Part shown: positions 46,050 to 58,294 of the stretch, one piece after another
How the letters are laid out: each line of letters begins with the position of its first letter
Position numbering within the stretch: position 1 is the first letter of the stretch
Assembly (NCBI RefSeq): GCF_000003815.2
Contig: NC_049983.1
Coordinates: forward strand, 288,962-352,961
DNA length: 64,000 nt
From: Branchiostoma floridae
Taxonomy: Eukaryota > Chordata > Leptocardii > Amphioxiformes > Branchiostomatidae
Direction: 5' to 3'
Translations under genes and position numbers: made by a program
The notes under the pieces: generated by a model
The model's database searches: none
What the model was told of the DNA's origin: nothing
What the model saw: only the letters and a program-made list of their open reading frames with translations

Positions 46050-46255
46050 TAGTCTCTACCAGACTCCGGATCGCTGGAAAAATCGTAGAAATTGAACAAA
46101 TAGAGGAGTAAGCCGGCCAGAGGAATATAACCGGCCAGGGAACAGCACGCGATCTACGGATCCTAGGATCGCGAGCTGTTCTCTGGCCGGTTATAATCCT
46201 CTCTATTTGTTCCATTTCTACGATTTTCCAGCGATCCGGAGTCTGGTAGAGACTA
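46050..46255. repeat. 200-bp near-perfect palindrome
   Basis: GTCTCTACCAGACTCCGGAT with GCTGGAAAAATCGTAGAAAT and AACAAATAGAGGA on the left are mirrored by TCTCTATTTGTTCC, ATTTCTACGATTTTCCAGC and ATCCGGAGTCTGGTAGAGAC on the right; the centre is GGATCCTAGGATC-like. It can extrude as a cruciform. No coding potential. Bases 45400-46050 and 46260-46750 otherwise hold only dispersed repeat fragments, including one (GGCGTGACCTCTA) also found near 63780. Confidence 0.75.
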
Positions 46256-46751
46256 GGTAGATTTTGGGCAGGGCCTAGGGGGTAGGTTCTGGCCCACTAT
46301 ACCGGGACCCGACAACAAATAGACGCCGTGACCCAAACGTGAATACACCAGTGAGGGGGTGGTGGGTGTGTGGGTTGAGGTACCCGTATCTGACAGTCGA
46401 ACGGGAAAAAAATTTGTGGCTTCAGAACCCGACAGGGGCTACGCTCCCTACGGTCATCGTTGCAAAAAATGTGAACATGGCATTGCTAACTTAATTCGTA
46501 CCTGGGTGGATTTGCATTTACTATAACAACATACAGGGGCTTGTCCAGAATTCAGAGTACCCCATGCATGCCTTTTTTATATGCACCAAAAGAATGAGTA
46601 CATTGGTCAATGGCCCATAAAAAGCAAACACAGTACAATTAAAGATGAAAAACTTCACTGAGATGGAAATATTTACATAATGCCTCCAAAAGGTACTCTG
46701 GCTAAAACCATCCGAGCAGGACGAGCAGGTGGTTTATATCATTGTCAGATG

Positions 46752-47070
46752 ACAACAGCGGAACCGCGTGGCGCAGTGGCAGCATGTTCGGATCTGCACC
46801 GAGAGGTGTCGGGTTCGAATCCGGCTGCCGTGCCACCGATCTTGTGCACTTGGGAAAGGCACTTTACACGTCTTTTCTCACTTTACTCAGGTGAAAATGA
46901 GTACATAGCTTCGGCTAGAGCCATACCTTGGATAGGACGCTAAATGGAGGTCCCGTGTATGGGGAGAGCCACATCCGATGCACGTTAAATAACCCTCACA
47001 CGTGCGGTGGTGCGGTGTACGATGGAGCAAACCATTCTGTCTGGAGTTGGTGATTGACTACAAATCACCC
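46752..47070 (+). mobile_element. tRNA-derived SINE, family 1, copy 2
   Basis: The A box (TGGCGCAGTGGC) and B box (GGGTTCGAATCC) are close to tRNA consensus. The body matches the copy at 5274-5590, including AAAGGCACTTTACAC, TAGCTTCGGCTAG and GGAGGTCCCGTGTATGGGG. The head could fold like a tRNA but runs directly into the SINE body, so it is not annotated as a tRNA gene. Confidence 0.83.
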
Positions 47071-47104
47071 GGACGGGCTGGCGAACCTCCGTCTCGTATC
47101 AGCC

Positions 47105-47485
47105 ATACATATAGAATACAACACGGTGTATTCCGTATCACCCAAGGTATCAGCCCGACCGCGGGTCGGATCGCACGACGGCCGAAGGTCATACCCATGG
47201 CCGAAGGTCATACCCACCTGAGAAAACCCATGTTTTGATGCGAAATGCGCCAGAAGTTGAACAAATTTGGTGCCCTCGAACCAAAAGTGTTGCAACAGCA
47301 ATGTTCCAACGTCCGAATTTGGTATTCGAATTGCCAATCGAGCCGTATTCGGCCCGCTCTAAACAGTTCGATTCACTCGAATGGAGCCTGTGTGATACGC
47401 CTTTCGAATCTGTGCGATACGGAAGCGTACGGCCCGGTCCGGAACACCCTATCGAACGTTTTCGCGTCACAGGTATGACATAAGG
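47105..47485. repeat. Dispersed repeat, copy 2
   Basis: It matches 11052-11470 from GAATACAACACGGTGTATTCCG to GTATGACATAA, but the returning arm of the palindrome has been lost. It directly follows a SINE. Short frames on both strands in both copies (KFGALEPKVLQQ, its reverse and relatives) come from the repeat. The region 47490-49300 has no recognisable gene. Confidence 0.6.
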
Positions 47486-49302
47486 TGATTTACATCATTC
47501 ACCATGCCCCGGAGAGGAGATAGGCGCCCTACGACTGATGTATCAAAAGGCTATAGGACTAATGAAATGCAGACGACAACAGGCGTGTAGCAAATAAATG
47601 ATTGAGCTTGTGGCGCTTTCCGTCAAACATATCAGTCCGGTTGCTTACAAACAAACAACTTGTGCTTGCATACCTGCCGACAGAAAAGAGCAATTTAGAT
47701 GCACTATGGTATGCCACTTTTTAGTTTGGAAAAAGCGCCCATGCTGTAGTTACTCCAAATTTGCGCACAGTACTGAACATAGGTGAATAGTACGCTGAGA
47801 ACAGTACACTTTATACCACCGGCGCTAAGCTGTAACGGAACCGTCTGAGGAGCGAGTTTGCTCGGGTATAAAAACCTCTGACCGTCGGTGGGGTCGAATT
47901 GCTTAGTCATCAGAAGGTCAGTAGTAATTATGTAACGTTAACCATGATAGGAGGAAGAAGAGAATATATTAAAGGCGGTACCGTACAGCATCAGCGGCGG
48001 CAGTGACATACTCATGCCGAAGCGGCGACACGGAAAATACATACATAGTGTTTTCGTTTCATTAAACAACATATCAATATCCGCTCCAGAGAGCTCACAA
48101 ATACTGATTAATTTCTGCAACGCTTTAACAGAACACCAAACCAAGTCTTTTTCCGTCCTGTGCACTGTGCACCGTCTAGTCAAACTTCATACTTGTTTAC
48201 AACCCCCAAAAAGCGACCTACAGAGCGGGGATACTGTTTTTTAACAGAACTGTTTGAAGTTTGATACATGTCAACATTACCGTCCGTTCTTGGGTAAGGC
48301 CTGAACCCAAGAAGATCCCCCAAGTTGTCTGAAAAATCGCGAAAACACCTGTGTAGACATCTCCGTAACTTTTCTTCCGTCTAATACATACGTGACGACA
48401 CCGATCATAAGTACGTCACTAACCTTGATTTGAAAAACATGGCGGGTATGTCGGGGGATTTGGGGTGAACCAGAAAAGGGAAAACAATCACCGTAATTCT
48501 ATCAGGTAACGTTTTCTGTCATACTAGTGTAAATAACTCGTTATGAGAAAATTTTGAGCACCATTGTAAAGCATATTCCACAGCATATAAATTGCACAGC
48601 TTCGCAATACTCCAAAAGTCCCCCTAACCTTGGTTGCTACCTTGCACAGCTGGCATTCTAACTGGGTCAAAGTTTAAGGTCAGCGAATGTGTGACTATAT
48701 ATGTGTTGATATTGACATTCAGGTGACTTTTGCCACCACTGCGCTTTACAGTTTTTACCTAGGGTTCTATTGCAAAGCATTCAATGCCTTTTTTCGTTTC
48801 GCTCAGCAAACGTCGTCTTGTCTGCGTTGAGCTAAATGACGTAAACAAGCCAAAGTCTTGCATTTGTTTGGACGTCGTCATTCGGCCCTGATCCGGTTTG
48901 CAGCGCCCTGAACTGGTTTCGTGTCACTCAAGGACGTCGTGGTATTTATCGGACATTGACTTCTTGTACCATGGACTGCGTAATCTGACAGTCCATCATT
49001 TTAAGCGTAAAGCTAAGGGCAAAATTTTGCGTGCTGTCTACGTGCAAAACGTGGCCTTTTTTTGGCATCCGTAAGTGGGAAGTACCGCCTCCGTACGAAA
49101 CCCTACGGAATCCAACGTATTTAGGAGCACACAGACACACCGTAGCACTTTACGTGCAGGCAGAATTTTTCCCGCGTTCGGCCTGCGGATTCACTCCCCG
49201 CACTGTACAGCCAACGTGAATGAGTAAGGAAACCGTACGTAGCCAGCATGTGTAAGTGCGCCCTGCATATGGTAACGTGGCAAACGCACAGAGAAGACCT
49301 GA

Positions 49303-52300
49303 TTATTTATCACATTTATTTAGCACTGAAAAGTATATAAAATAATTGTCGTGATAACTGAAAAAGATGTGATAAAGGATTTAGGTTTTTATATCACATT
49401 AATTCACCAAATAAGTGTTACTACAATCTTCTTCTGGAGAATAAATGTGATAGCAACCCCTTTATCACATTTATTCTCCATAGAGAGAACCAGGATTCTT
49501 CTTCTGGAGAATAAATGTGATAGAAACCCCTTTATCACATTTATTCTCCATAGAGAGATCCTGAATTCTTCTTCTGGAGAATAAATGTGATAGCAACCCC
49601 TTTATCACATTTATTCTCCATAGAGAGAGCCAGAATTCTTCTTCTGGAGAATAAATGTGATAGCAACCCCTTTATCACATTTATTCTCCATAGAGAGAAC
49701 CAGGATTCTTCTTCTGGAGAATAAATGTGATAGCAACCCCTTTATCACATTTATTCTCCAAAGAGAGAATTCGAACCAGAATTCTCCTTCTGGAGAATAA
49801 ATGTGATAGCAACCCCTTTATCACATTTATTCTCCAAAGAGAGAACCATAATCCTTCTTCTGGAGAATAAATGTGATAGCAACCCCTTTATCACATTTAT
49901 TCTCCATAGAGAGCACCTGAAACCTTCTTCTGGAGAATAAATGTGATAGCAACCCCTTTATCACATTTATTCTCCAAAGAGAGAACCATAATCCTTCTTG
50001 TGGAGAATAAATGTGATAGCAACCCCTTTATCACATTTATTCTCCATAGAGAGATCCTGAATCCTTCTTCTGGAGAATAAATGTGATAGCAACCCTCTTA
50101 TCACATTAATTCTCCAAAGACAGAACCAGGATCCTTCTTCTGGAGAATAAATGTGATAAAGGCCTCTTCGTATCAGTTTGCGGTTAACGTCACTAGCTCG
50201 CAGCATGCAATCGTTTCCGGTTTTCGTCGTTGTGCGACGTCTCGATTCGTGATTTGCGCAAATTCCGTTCCGACTTAGAGTCCATTTAAAAAATCAAAGA
50301 TGAAGACGGTTAGATCTCACCATTAACATCATTAACAACGTATGAGCTATGTATCACTTTAAGTCAGGCGTATTGCCTTCGTTAACTAGTGGCATAGTTA
50401 TGAATGTCACTGCAAATCGTACTGTTGAGTAGCGCGTGTGAACTAATACAAGTATACCAATAGAAAGTGCATACCGTACTCGCCGAGGTAACCTTGTCAG
50501 GATGTTGCGGAAAGCACGTACGGAGACCAAGGTACGGACACAATGACATGTGTAGTCTTTGCCTGTTAGTTGCAAACCCTTATCACATTAATTCGGCAAA
50601 GAGAGAACCAGGGTTCTTTCTGGAGAATTAATGTGCTAGTCCTGTGTTTCAGGTACAGTACTGCGCAAACCATAACTACATCTCGTCAGGTCTTAAACAT
50701 CTCTGGAATAACAGTCCCGTGTTTCTGTTGAATTTTTGAACACATCATGGATACAGCTCGTCTTGTTGTACACGTTTCTGGAACAACGACTTGCATATCT
50801 TGTCAACTTCTGCGTACCAAGATGTATCGGTATTTTTCTCAGATTTTACCACAAAAAATGATAGGAAAATGCCTATTTACTTCAATTATTTGAAACGCTC
50901 TGGAAGACGACTGGTGACAAAGTACCGTCTGTGAAACGGTGAAACTTCTGAATTCACCTTCCCACGTTTCACGTTCGCTTCCTCTCGCTGTGCATCGTCA
51001 GCAAATAAAATTTCCTTTCAGTTAGAATCTGAAGTTAACTGTGTTCCGACTCTATCGGGTATGTAAATTACCAAAATCTCCGTGGCCTACCCATCTGGAT
51101 CCAATTCCATGGATCTGTGGGCCTGATGAGTTCGATGTCTGGATTCCGGGGTCGGTTCAGCTCGGCTAGGTTCGGATATGTTGTAAGAAGTGATTGCTTT
51201 CGTCTTTCGGAAGGGACGTAAGACGGGGTCCCAACCTAAAACAACTACCTTGTCCCTACCTGGCCTGACGAACTCTAAGAGTTCTCTATGACAAAGTCAG
51301 ATGGCTTTCCATGCCGATTTATGTTTTTGTTCCATCCCGCGGAGTTGGGGGAGTACCCTGTGACGTCTTTTCCGGTCTCATGTTCGCAAAATAGGGGCGC
51401 TTCGTCTGGACAAACCTCAGCTCTGGAGAAAACTTATACAGTTTCCCCCAAATCAAGGACGTTAAATAACCAACAGAAGTGTATGTACGTAACATTCATA
51501 AAGTTTCTCCCCAAATCAAGGACAATATATTACACCCAAATGTAACGTGTGTGGTGTTTAATTCCGGAAACGATTGCATGCTGCCAGCTAGTGACGTTAA
51601 CCCCATACTGATACGAACAGGCCTTTATCACATTTATTCTCCAGAAGAATAATTCAGGATCTCTCTATGGAGAATAAATGTGATAAAGGGGTTGCTATCA
51701 CATTTTTTCTCCAGAAGAAGAATTCTGGCTCTCTCTTTGGAGAATAAATGTGATAAGAGGGTTGCTATCACATTTATTCTCCAGAAGAAGAATTCTGGTT
51801 CTCTCTTTGGAGAATAAATGTGATAAGAGGGTTGCTATCACATTTATTCTCCAGGAGAAGGGTTCAGGATCTCTCTATGGAGAATAAATGTGATAAAGGG
51901 GTTGCTATCACATTTATTCTCCAGAAGAAGAATTCAGGATCTCTCTATGGAGAATAAATGTGATAAAGGGGTTGCTATCACATTTATTCTCCAGAAGAAG
52001 GTTTCAGGTTCTCTCTATGGATAATAAATGTGATAAAGGGGTTGCTATCACATTTATTCTCCAGAAGAAGAATTCAGGATCTCTCTATGGAGAATAAATG
52101 TGATAAAGGGGTTGCTATCACATTTATTCTCCAGAAGAAGAATGTTGGTTCTCTCTATGGAGAATAAATGTGATAAAGGGGTTGCTATCGCATTTATTCT
52201 CCAGAAGAAGAATCCTGGTTCTCTCTATGGAGAATAAATGTGATAAAGGGGTTGCTATCACATTTATTCTCCAGAAGAAGAATCCTGGTTCTCTCTATGG

Positions 52301-52683
52301 AGAATAAATGTGATAAAGGGGTTGCTATCACATTTATTCTCCAGAAGAAGAATCTTGGTTCTCTCTATGGAGAATAAATGTGATAAAGGGGTTGCTATCA
52401 CATTTATTCTCCAGAAGAAAGTTTCAGGATCTCTCTATGGAGAATAAATGTGATAAAGGGGTTGCTATCACATTTATTCTCCAGAAGAAAGTTTCAGGAT
52501 CTCTCTATGGAGAATAAATGTGATAAAGGGGTTGCTATCACATTTATTCTCCAGAAGAAGAATGAAAATCCTTGTTGGCGAAAAAATGAGACAAAGGTTT
52601 TACTCATCACTATCACATATTTTGTAATTATCAAACTTTTCATGAGAAATACTTTTTTGAGCTAAAAGAATGAGATAAATAGC
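49303..52683. mobile_element. 3.4-kb foldback element built from two opposed arrays of short hairpins
   Basis: Left array (about 49420-50165): eleven units of about 70 bp. Right array (about 51625-52560): about thirteen similar units in the opposite orientation. Each unit has a perfect 17-bp stem, GGAGAATAAATGTGATA and its complement, around a 10-base loop (GCAACCCCTT left, AAGGGGTTGC right). The arms continue inward through GGCCTCTTCGTATCAG to CAATCGTTTCCGG (50161-50220), mirrored at 51564-51623, and outward to diverged ends TATTTATCACATTTATTTAGC at about 49308 and its partner at 52683. The 1.34-kb centre has no recognised gene, only short frames and one diverged unit near 50580-50640. The build is like foldback elements with long, internally repeated inverted repeats. 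No target duplication found. Confidence 0.85.
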
Positions 52684-52719
52684 TAACTCTCACAGAGAAC
52701 GTAAGTACAAGTCACTTTG

Positions 52720-53633
52720 CAGAGGCGGCGGCACCAAATTTCGTTTGGGGGGGCGAACTTTTACTGACAGAATTTTGCGACACCAGTAGCGCCGTCCTAG
52801 GGGGGGTCCGGGGGCATGCTCCCCCTGGAAAATTTGAAATCTTGACCCTCTAAAACGCCATTTCCTGCGTTTTGACGGGCAAATTTTGCTGCCAGACTAA
52901 GCTAAATTTGATGACAATTCTGTTAGAAAGACACATGGTTTTAGCGAGGGCGATGCCCCCAAAATATATTCACGATTTCGAGTGTCGAAGGTGCAAGCTG
53001 TCGCAAGGTTGGTCTGGGAAAATTTCAAAATCTGCACCCTCTGAAACGCCATTTTCTGTATTTTGGGGGGAAAATTTTGCTGAGGGACTATGCTAAATCT
53101 AATGCCATTTTTGTGAATGAAAGAGATGTTTGAGGGCAATGACCCACGCCTCAACAAATTTTCACCATGTCGTTGTGAGCGCCGGAGGCACAAGTCATCG
53201 CTAGGGAGGTCCGGACAAAATTTTGAAATCTTGACCGCCTAAAACGTCATTTCCTGCTTTTGAGGCTCACATTCTGCTTGTAAACCAAGTATAGTACGAT
53301 AGCAAAATTTCTATTAGTTTAAAAGGTTTTTAAGAGCGACGCTCCCGCAACATATTGTCCTGCGCCGACATGGCCAAAGACGCAAGCCGTCACAAGGGAA
53401 CACTGGCGAAATTTTGAAATCAGGACTCTCTGAAACGTCTCTGAAACGTCATTTCTTGCGTTTTCAGGCGTAAATTTTCCCGTTAGACTAGTTTGATTTA
53501 ATGAAATTTCCATCATCAAAAAATACACAAGGTTTTAGCTTGATTTTCTGGGGGGGCGACGCCCCCCCAACATATTTGGGGGGGGGGGGGGGCAGCCGCC
53601 CCCCCTGCCCCCCCCCCGGTGCCGCCGCCACTG
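52720..53633. mobile_element. 914-bp terminal-inverted-repeat element, copy 2
   Basis: The ends CAGAGGCGGCGGCA and TGCCGCCGCCACTG are identical to those of the copy at 19841-20761. The direct repeat CTTTG flanks it (52715-52719 and 53634-53638). The internal units match copy 1 in order. It lies about 35 bp from the right end of the foldback element. No gene is seen from 53640 to 53990. Confidence 0.82.
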
Positions 53634-53995
53634 CTTTGCACAACAAACGATGCACGGACTCGCTCAAAGCCGGTCGACCAAATACTTACACCTTACGCAA
53701 CCATGCGAGTGACGTGCGTTGAGACGTACTTCCTCCCTGCTCTTACCATTCCTTCCCACGTTTTCAAAAAACGTGGCTCACGTGGCCTCCCAAAATGCAT
53801 ACGAACAAAAGCACGTACGGCGGGTTGTGCCCTTAGCTTAAAGAGAGACTTACACCAGTGCTAGAACGTATAGTAAATCTTTATCTACGTGTAAAAATCT
53901 TTCACGTTGGAATTCATCGCATCCCTACATTGTGTGTTGCTCTTGCTTTTACATTCTCTGACCACGGATTTTCTTGCATACATGGTACTATAAGC

Positions 53996-54521
53996 TTACA
54001 CAGTAAACATATAAGCCAAAAAGAGCAAGAAGGCGAATGTGTTACTCGAAGCTGTGCGGTCCGGAGAGCCAGAGACGCCTGTACAGTCGTCCCACTCCGG
54101 CTCTGTAGGGTCCGGGTTGGTCAGCTTCAGGCCTCGCTCGAACACTACAGGAAGTTCAGAGGAATCGCTTTGTAGGGTTAGGGAGAAAACTTTACCATCT
54201 TTCTGACCAACGTCAGCACCGAATGCGGGGACATACGCTAAAGGTCCTTGGCAGCGAAAGAGAATGTGGTCATCAAAGACGGTAGGAGAACGAGACCACG
54301 TCCGATCAGACCAAGACTGAAGTATAACTTGTTGTCGGTCGTGTTCAGACTGATAGTCAAGTTGCCTGTCGCGTGGTTGCCATAGATACCCTCGTAGTCA
54401 CGTTTGTCTCGCGGGAAGTTGTCCGAGATCTCGGGGAGGACGGTGCTGTTGGGCTCCGGTCTCGTCCACCAAGGCTCAGGATACGTGCAGGCTGTGGTGG
54501 CGTTTAGCCAGTGGTCCTTAC
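53996..54521 (-). pseudogene. Duplicated last exon of the beta-lactamase-like gene, frameshifted
   Basis: The 526-bp stretch, with acceptor sequence and TAA end, is a near-copy of the last exon at 56001-55475 (527 bp). It lacks one base near 54284 (GGTAGGAG instead of GGTAGGGAG), which on the minus strand shifts the frame and brings a TAG about 18 codons later. The duplicated block includes about 45 bp upstream of the acceptor, identical in both copies. It could serve as an alternative 3' exon giving a shorter product without the hydrophobic tail, but the simpler reading is a decaying partial duplication. Confidence 0.8.
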
Positions 54522-54585
54522 CTATTAGTGAGTTTTAAAAGAAAGATATAATAGGCATTAGAATTTAAGTGTAAGAAAGGGGCAG

Positions 54586-55400
54586 ATGTTGTGGCCCCGG
54601 GTTCTTATTTGGAATTGCTGCCGAGAGTCTAAGACTGAAGGGAAGAACAACACGCAGAGACACAGGCCATTTCCGCACACACCCGGACTGCTTGCTGGAG
54701 AGCTACATCCTCGTGTCTGCACTCCACGCACGACTGACACAACTGATCTCTCTCTCTCCCCACCAGCAAGCTTGTCCTGTTTATTCATCCAAATCCACAT
54801 ATTCATACATATTATAGAGGTGACAATGTTTTTGAAGTCCCTTTGTTGTTCAAGATATCAAAGGCTGAGCGACTGCCATCTATCTGTTAATTCTGTCTAT
54901 GGCTTTGGTGTGAAACAATTACACCTGGCACTAGAGGAGACGAACGTTCATTTGCATACGACACTAATCAAAATGCAAATCTCCACACTTCACACTCTTG
55001 CTACAGCTCTGTGGCACTAATCAAAACAACAACCTAACTTTAGCCCTACCAAATAATACACAAAAAGTATAAAACACAGTGAAGTTCATTTTGCCCTACT
55101 TACATATGTACAGAATGAAATGCAAATTATGCAAATTTTGACATAATTTGCACACGTAATGAGGAAAATCTATTTTTCCAGTGTTTTTACATTATAGGAC
55201 TCAAATACATGTCACACATGTAATTTGTGGCAGGTGGAAGATTAGCAGATATCAATTATGCAAATAAGTCCCTAATTTGCATAATTAATGTGAAAGTGTC
55301 CTAATTCATCTAAGTACATGTAGTACATTAGTTGTACATAACCAAGCATAAATCATACAGATAAGCAAGACATTTGCATATTAGACAATTTTATGGAGTT
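54586..55400. other. Spacer between duplicated exons
   Basis: No gene is seen. From 55090 to 55290 there are AT-rich words (ATGCAAATTATGCAAATT, CCCTAATTTGCATAATT) like the palindromic repeat at 26.6-27.0 kb. A 144-codon frame at 54586-55020 has no recognisable domain and weak composition, and is not called. Confidence 0.5.
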
Positions 55401-55474
55401 ATGTGGTCTCCGAACTTTTATTGCTTGTAGAAATCTTTCACATGGAGCAGATACATTGGTATCTGATTATAAGA

Positions 55475-58294
55475 TTACACAGTAAACATATATGCCAAAA
55501 AGAGCAAGAAGGTGAATGTGTAACTCAAAGCTGTGCGGTCCGGAGAGGCGGAGACACATGCACAGTCGTACCACTGTGGCTCTGTAGGGTCCGGGTCTGT
55601 CAGCTTCAGGCCTCGCTCGAACACTACAGGAAGTTCAGAGGAATCGCTTTGTAGGGTTAGGGAGAATACTTTACCATCTTTCTGACCTACGTCAGCACCG
55701 AATGCGGGGACATACGCTAAAGGTCCTTGGCAGCGAAAGAGAATGTGGTCATCAAAGACGGTAGGGAGAACGAGACCACGTCCGATCAGACCTAGACTGA
55801 AGTATAACTTGTTGTCGGTCGTGTTCAGGGTTATCGTCATGTTGCCTGTCGCGTGGTTGCCGTAGATACCCTCGTAGTCACGTTTGTCTCGCGGGAAGTT
55901 GTCCGAGATCTCGGGGAGGACGGTGCTGTTGGGCTCCGGTCTCGTCCACCAAGGCTCAGGATACGTGCAGGCTGTGGTGGCGTTTAGCCAGTGGTCCTTA
56001 CCTATTAGTGAGTTTTAAAAGAAAGATATAATAGGCATTAGAATTTAAGTCGTTTCTTTTCTTTTCTTACCATAAGGGAGGCGATCTGAGACGGGGAAAA
56101 CATAACCATTTTTGGATCCAGTATCTTCTTGGAGATAAAAAAAATGCTGTAACGTTACCTGTTAGGATATCTCCGACCATGCCGTGGATGATTTCGTGGA
56201 TGTCGGAGGCCACCCCGGCTGTGTACGGACCATTGACGGAGGTATAGACTCCTCCCGAAGCGGCAGGGTACAGGGATAGTAGAGAAGCAAAGCCCGCGAC
56301 AAAGCCACTGTGTTGTACTCGTCTGAATCCTGGTAAAGGAACAAAATAGCCATACCTTCAAAATGGTGGTTTGGTAATAAAAAGGACCGCAAGGCATTTG
56401 TCCTAAATGACAGACAGTTGACGTGTACTAGGAATAAAGTCTAAGTTTTAGCGCTATTATCAATACAAGACAGCAAAAATACGTTACTAACATTCCATGT
56501 CAACATTAACATCAAAATGACATCTCTTCACATCATACACCACTCCCATGGGAAACAAAATGGCGGCGCCCAAGGACCTAATCGAAAGTTTTGCTATCGC
56601 AAACCTGTAGTAAGTTAGTTACCTCTATAGGTGCCCGCCATCCACCCTAACCCATAGCCTTGCGTCGTCCCCGCCTCCACTGGCCAGTAAGGTTCGAGTT
56701 TGTCTAGCTGCGGAGCTGCGGTGAAGTCCGCCGTGTGTGTCTGCCGTAAGGTGTCCTCCGGGACCACCAGGCGGCCGGCCGTGTCCCTCCCCCCGCTGAG
56801 GTGGAACTTCATGTACCGGGCCATGTCCAAGGCGTTGGACACCACGCCCCCTGCCGGCAGATGGAGTTTCAGAGGCCTACAGAGGAACGGATACGATATA
56901 TTCTTTAAAGCTGTAAAAAAATCTACAAATATCATAAATACCTACATTTGGTCAGGTCTTGTCAGGAGTATTGTCAAAAACACTGTATTCAGAAATAGGC
57001 TGAGATTACTTGAATTTAATTAGAGGGTACTTTGGATTTTAGAAGGACACTTAATGCTTTTTGGGTACTTTATTATACTTAACTATCAACTAGTATTCAT
57101 TTTTTACTTCCTGAAATTTATATATCTTATTGGAAAATAACACCCCAATGTAGTTAAGTGCTCATTTAAACTTACGTATTTACCTGAACTCCTCTTCACT
57201 GTACGGCATCGACAGACCTGTTCTGTTATAGGTCAAGTACGTCTGGGCAAAGTTGGAGAAACCCTCATCCCTCAGCGCGTCAGCCAGGTACACTGTGTCG
57301 TCCATGCCTAGCGGCTGTAATATCCGCTCCCGCAAGAGGGCCTCGTAGGACTGTCCTGTTAGCCTCTCAGCTACGTGCCCGGCCAGGGTGTAGAGGGCGT
57401 TGTTGTAATGCCAGAAGGTACGGAACGGGTAGACCTGCCTGTAGTACCGCATTCTTCTGCAAGAGGGAGATATTCAACGACGTTACAAATCATTATAAAT
57501 GTCCTGATGGAAAACTCCTTCTTGACTGTATGGAAAACAACATAGGGAGCAATGTTATAACGCTGGTCCACCTTTAGCGTCGAGGTAACCTAAACTATAA
57601 TTATAATATCGCAGTTTGAAACTTTCGTTCGACGACTAAATACCCTTTAAAAAAAAACCAACGAATACTGGTTACTCCGTTGATAAAGGTGAACTACTAT
57701 GGTCAATATTGACCAACGTATCTAGCAACACAAGTATGTTTGACGCTGCGATAAGTTTTCTTACATCTCACAATTGCAAGGAAGAGATCTAACCCACCTT
57801 GCCAATCCTGATCTGTCTATATCTTGTCCCGCCCCCATGGCAAAAGCGTGGTTTTCCAGACCGGTCTTGTGGGCTAGAAGATCTCTCAGGGTCGCTTCTT
57901 CGGTACGGAACTGGTCCCTGAACCTGAAGGACGGCCCCAGGATGTCCGTCAGGACGGTGTCCCAGCTCACGTCTTCCCTCTCCCCGAGAATGGCCGCTAA
58001 CAGGGCTGAGGTGAAGGACTTGGAGATGGAGCCGACTCCGAAGAGAGTCCTGTTGTCCACAGCTTGTCCCGTCTGCAGGTCCCTTTGGCCGTACCCCTTG
58101 GCGAAAACGGTCTGGCCGTCCTTGACCACGGACACGGTCAGTCCGACTACAGGCCTGGACTCACATGTCATCAGGTTCTGGATGAAAGTGTCGAGATCCT
58201 GTAGCATCTGCTGTAGATCTGGACTGGTCATGGTTGAGACCTGTCCGACTATCATAAAGCATACCAAAAGGAACACATTTACGGTAGCTCCCAT
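55475..58294 (-). CDS. Secreted serine beta-lactamase-like protein, five exons
   Basis: Minus-strand exons 58294-57798, 57456-57184, 56876-56623, 56329-56159 and 56001-55475 join in phase to 573 residues. Residues 1 to about 20 form a signal peptide. The class C beta-lactamase/penicillin-binding fold is shown by SISK (nucleophile Ser89, Lys92), the Tyr-x-Asn motif HYNN (Tyr183, Asn185) and HSG at 348-350, the His-x-Gly form of the third motif. LLAHKTGL and GYGLGWM are also typical. A C-terminal domain (PEISDNFPRDKRDYEGIYGN and onward) follows, ending in a small-residue site and a hydrophobic tail (YTFTFLLFLAYMF), compatible with a GPI anchor or membrane tail. Animal members, such as oyster gigasin-6-like proteins, have unknown substrates; a peptidase or esterase role is possible. 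The last exon is duplicated downstream. It lies between two flavin-reductase-like genes on the same strand. Confidence 0.9.
57563..57698. mobile_element. Small MITE in the first intron of the beta-lactamase-like gene
   Basis: The ends GGTCCACCTTTAGCGTCGAG-GTAACC and GGTTACTCCGTTGATAAAGGTGAAC are inverted repeats. A relative lies at about 58811-59004 upstream of the gene (GTTCACCTTTATCCGCGGGG-TAACC to GGTTACCCTACGGATAAAAG). Borders and target sites not fixed. Confidence 0.55.

Noticed and set aside
46752-46830. Possible tRNA gene
   Set aside because: A and B boxes are good, but the sequence runs directly into a SINE body found also at 5274-5590, and the acceptor stem is not clearly paired. 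It is the head of a retroposon.
49420-52560. CRISPR-like array (regular repeats with short spacers)
   Set aside because: The repeats are long hairpins with near-identical spacers, arranged as two opposed arrays in a eukaryotic genome with introns. There are no unique spacers or cas genes.
54586-55020. 144-codon plus-strand frame
   Set aside because: It has no recognisable domain, lies between duplicated blocks and has no supporting splice or promoter signals.
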